Part shown: positions 5,257 to 5,891 of the stretch, piece after piece
Layout of the letters: each line of letters begins with the position of its first letter
Numbering within the stretch: position 1 is the stretch's first letter
Assembly: GCA_964431545.1 (NCBI GenBank)
Contig: CAYSLC010000291.1
Location: 1-5,891, forward strand
Source: CAYSLC01 sp964431545
GTDB lineage: Bacteria > Desulfobacterota > Desulfobacteria > Desulfobacterales > JAABSP01
DNA: 5,891 bases
Reading direction: 5' to 3'
Notes under the pieces: model-generated
Told to the model about the DNA's origin: nothing
Databases searched by the model: none
What the model saw: only the letters and a program-made list of their open reading frames with translations
Made by a program: the position numbers and the translations under genes

Positions 5257-5891
5257 TTACCGGCCGAAGGCGAGCATTTTTATCAGGTCGGCGGCGATGC
5301 GGTAGGTGCGGTCCTCGCCCTCCGGTCCCCGGACCCCGGCCCGTCTCGGATTGATCTCGGTGATGTCGAGGCCGGCCAGGCGGATGCCCTTGGAGAAAAG
5401 CCCCGTGATCGCCTCGATGATCCGGTGGATCTGTTTTTCCTGGAGCCCCTGCCGGTCCCGGAACCGGACCCCCTCCACCGCGTTGCGGGAGCCGATGTCC
5501 ATGTCCACCGAAACGTAGACATAGGGGGTCTTCACCTTCCGGAGCAGGGTCTTGAGCTTCGACGCGCCGGCCAGGCACTCCTTTTTGGTGACGATGGTGG
5601 CGCCGCCGCGCCGGATCCCCGTGTAGGCGGCAACATACCGGGCGATTCGGGGGTCCTTGATTCGCAGGGCGCGTTTTTCGGGATAATCCCCCACCCCGAT
5701 GAGAAAGAGGTTTTCGGGAAGGACCGTCCCCTCCGCCAGCAGGTGGTGGATGAAGGAGCTGGCGTTGTAGGAATCGGGCCGGCCGTGGAGGTACGGGTCG
5801 TTCCGGTCGTGGTGCGACGCCGGATTGGTGTCGATGTCGTACTGGATGGCATCGGCCACCACCGCCATGGGGATGGCGTCGGTGTGGCTGT
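5257..5891 (-). CDS. Arginase/agmatinase-family (ureohydrolase-like) protein, 5' end outside window
   Basis: The last 210 residues of a ureohydrolase-superfamily protein, whose members hydrolyse guanidino compounds (arginine, agmatine, formiminoglutamate, guanidinobutyrate) at a two-manganese centre. The reading frame is open through the right edge, and the first visible residues SHTDAIP look like the end of the GGDHS metal motif, so the start lies beyond the window; the Met at 5868 is internal. Counting from that Met, the visible motifs are YDIDTN at 10-15 in the place of the DAHxD motif, HGRP at 28-31, YVSVDMDIGS at 118-127 (the SxDxD metal motif, lacking the following DP) and GLDITEINP at 166-174, which carries the conserved catalytic-region Glu of ExNP. 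The fold assignment is good, but two of the usual metal ligands appear changed (His to Asp, Asp to Asn), so the activity may be altered. It is followed by a 185-bp gap before mmsA. An arginase-like domain with a non-hydrolase role is the main alternative. Confidence 0.8.
   Translation of the reverse strand, partial: SHTDAIPMAVVADAIQYDIDTNPASHHDRNDPYLHGRPDSYNASSFIHHLLAEGTVLPENLFLIGVGDYPEKRALRIKDPRIARYVAAYTGIRRGGATIVTKKECLAGASKLKTLLRKVKTPYVYVSVDMDIGSRNAVEGVRFRDRQGLQEKQIHRIIEAITGLFSKGIRLAGLDITEINPRRAGVRGPEGEDRTYRIAADLIKMLAFGR

Overview
The window is GC-rich bacterial DNA, and every gene I can support lies on the minus strand. Reading in the direction of transcription (high to low coordinates), the order is: an arginase/agmatinase-family protein cut by the right edge; a 185-bp leader; a methylmalonate-semialdehyde-dehydrogenase-type aldehyde dehydrogenase (mmsA-like); a short hairpin-bearing gap; a radical SAM protein fused to a GNAT acetyltransferase; an AIR-synthase/PurM-like protein split into two reading frames; an ABC-transporter permease of the nitrate/taurine/sulfonate type; and the first codons of a further gene, probably the transporter ATPase. 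Spacing from the fusion gene leftward is tight (1-bp stop/start overlap, 4-bp GTGA overlap, about 29-bp overlap, 12-bp gap), so this part looks like one operon. The composition, the compact operon and the MmsA type would suit a GC-rich proteobacterium or Desulfobacterota-like organism, but the window has no taxonomic marker and I would not place it further.

The most informative block is positions 784-3394. By remembered family motifs, its three activities correspond to the MSMEG_0568-type radical SAM protein, the MSMEG_0567/Sll0786-type 'nitrogen starvation' N-acetyltransferase and the Sll0787-type AIR-synthase-related protein. In many bacteria these sit together in the Nit1C cluster, beside a nitrilase and a flavin-dependent oxidoreductase, and that cluster has been linked to cyanide/nitrile nitrogen assimilation. 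The nitrilase, the oxidoreductase and the small Nit1C proteins are not in this window.

Three features are unusual. The radical SAM and GNAT proteins form a single polypeptide. The AIR-synthase gene is broken exactly between its N- and C-terminal domains with a GTGA stop/start overlap. The block is flanked by an arginase-family enzyme and an acylating aldehyde dehydrogenase on one side and a substrate importer on the other. A reasonable inference is a nitrogen-scavenging or C-N compound processing locus: the importer brings in a small substrate, the radical SAM/GNAT/AIR-synthase set modifies or activates it, and the ureohydrolase-like enzyme and semialdehyde dehydrogenase handle nitrogen release and the carbon skeleton. 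The actual substrate cannot be read from the sequence.
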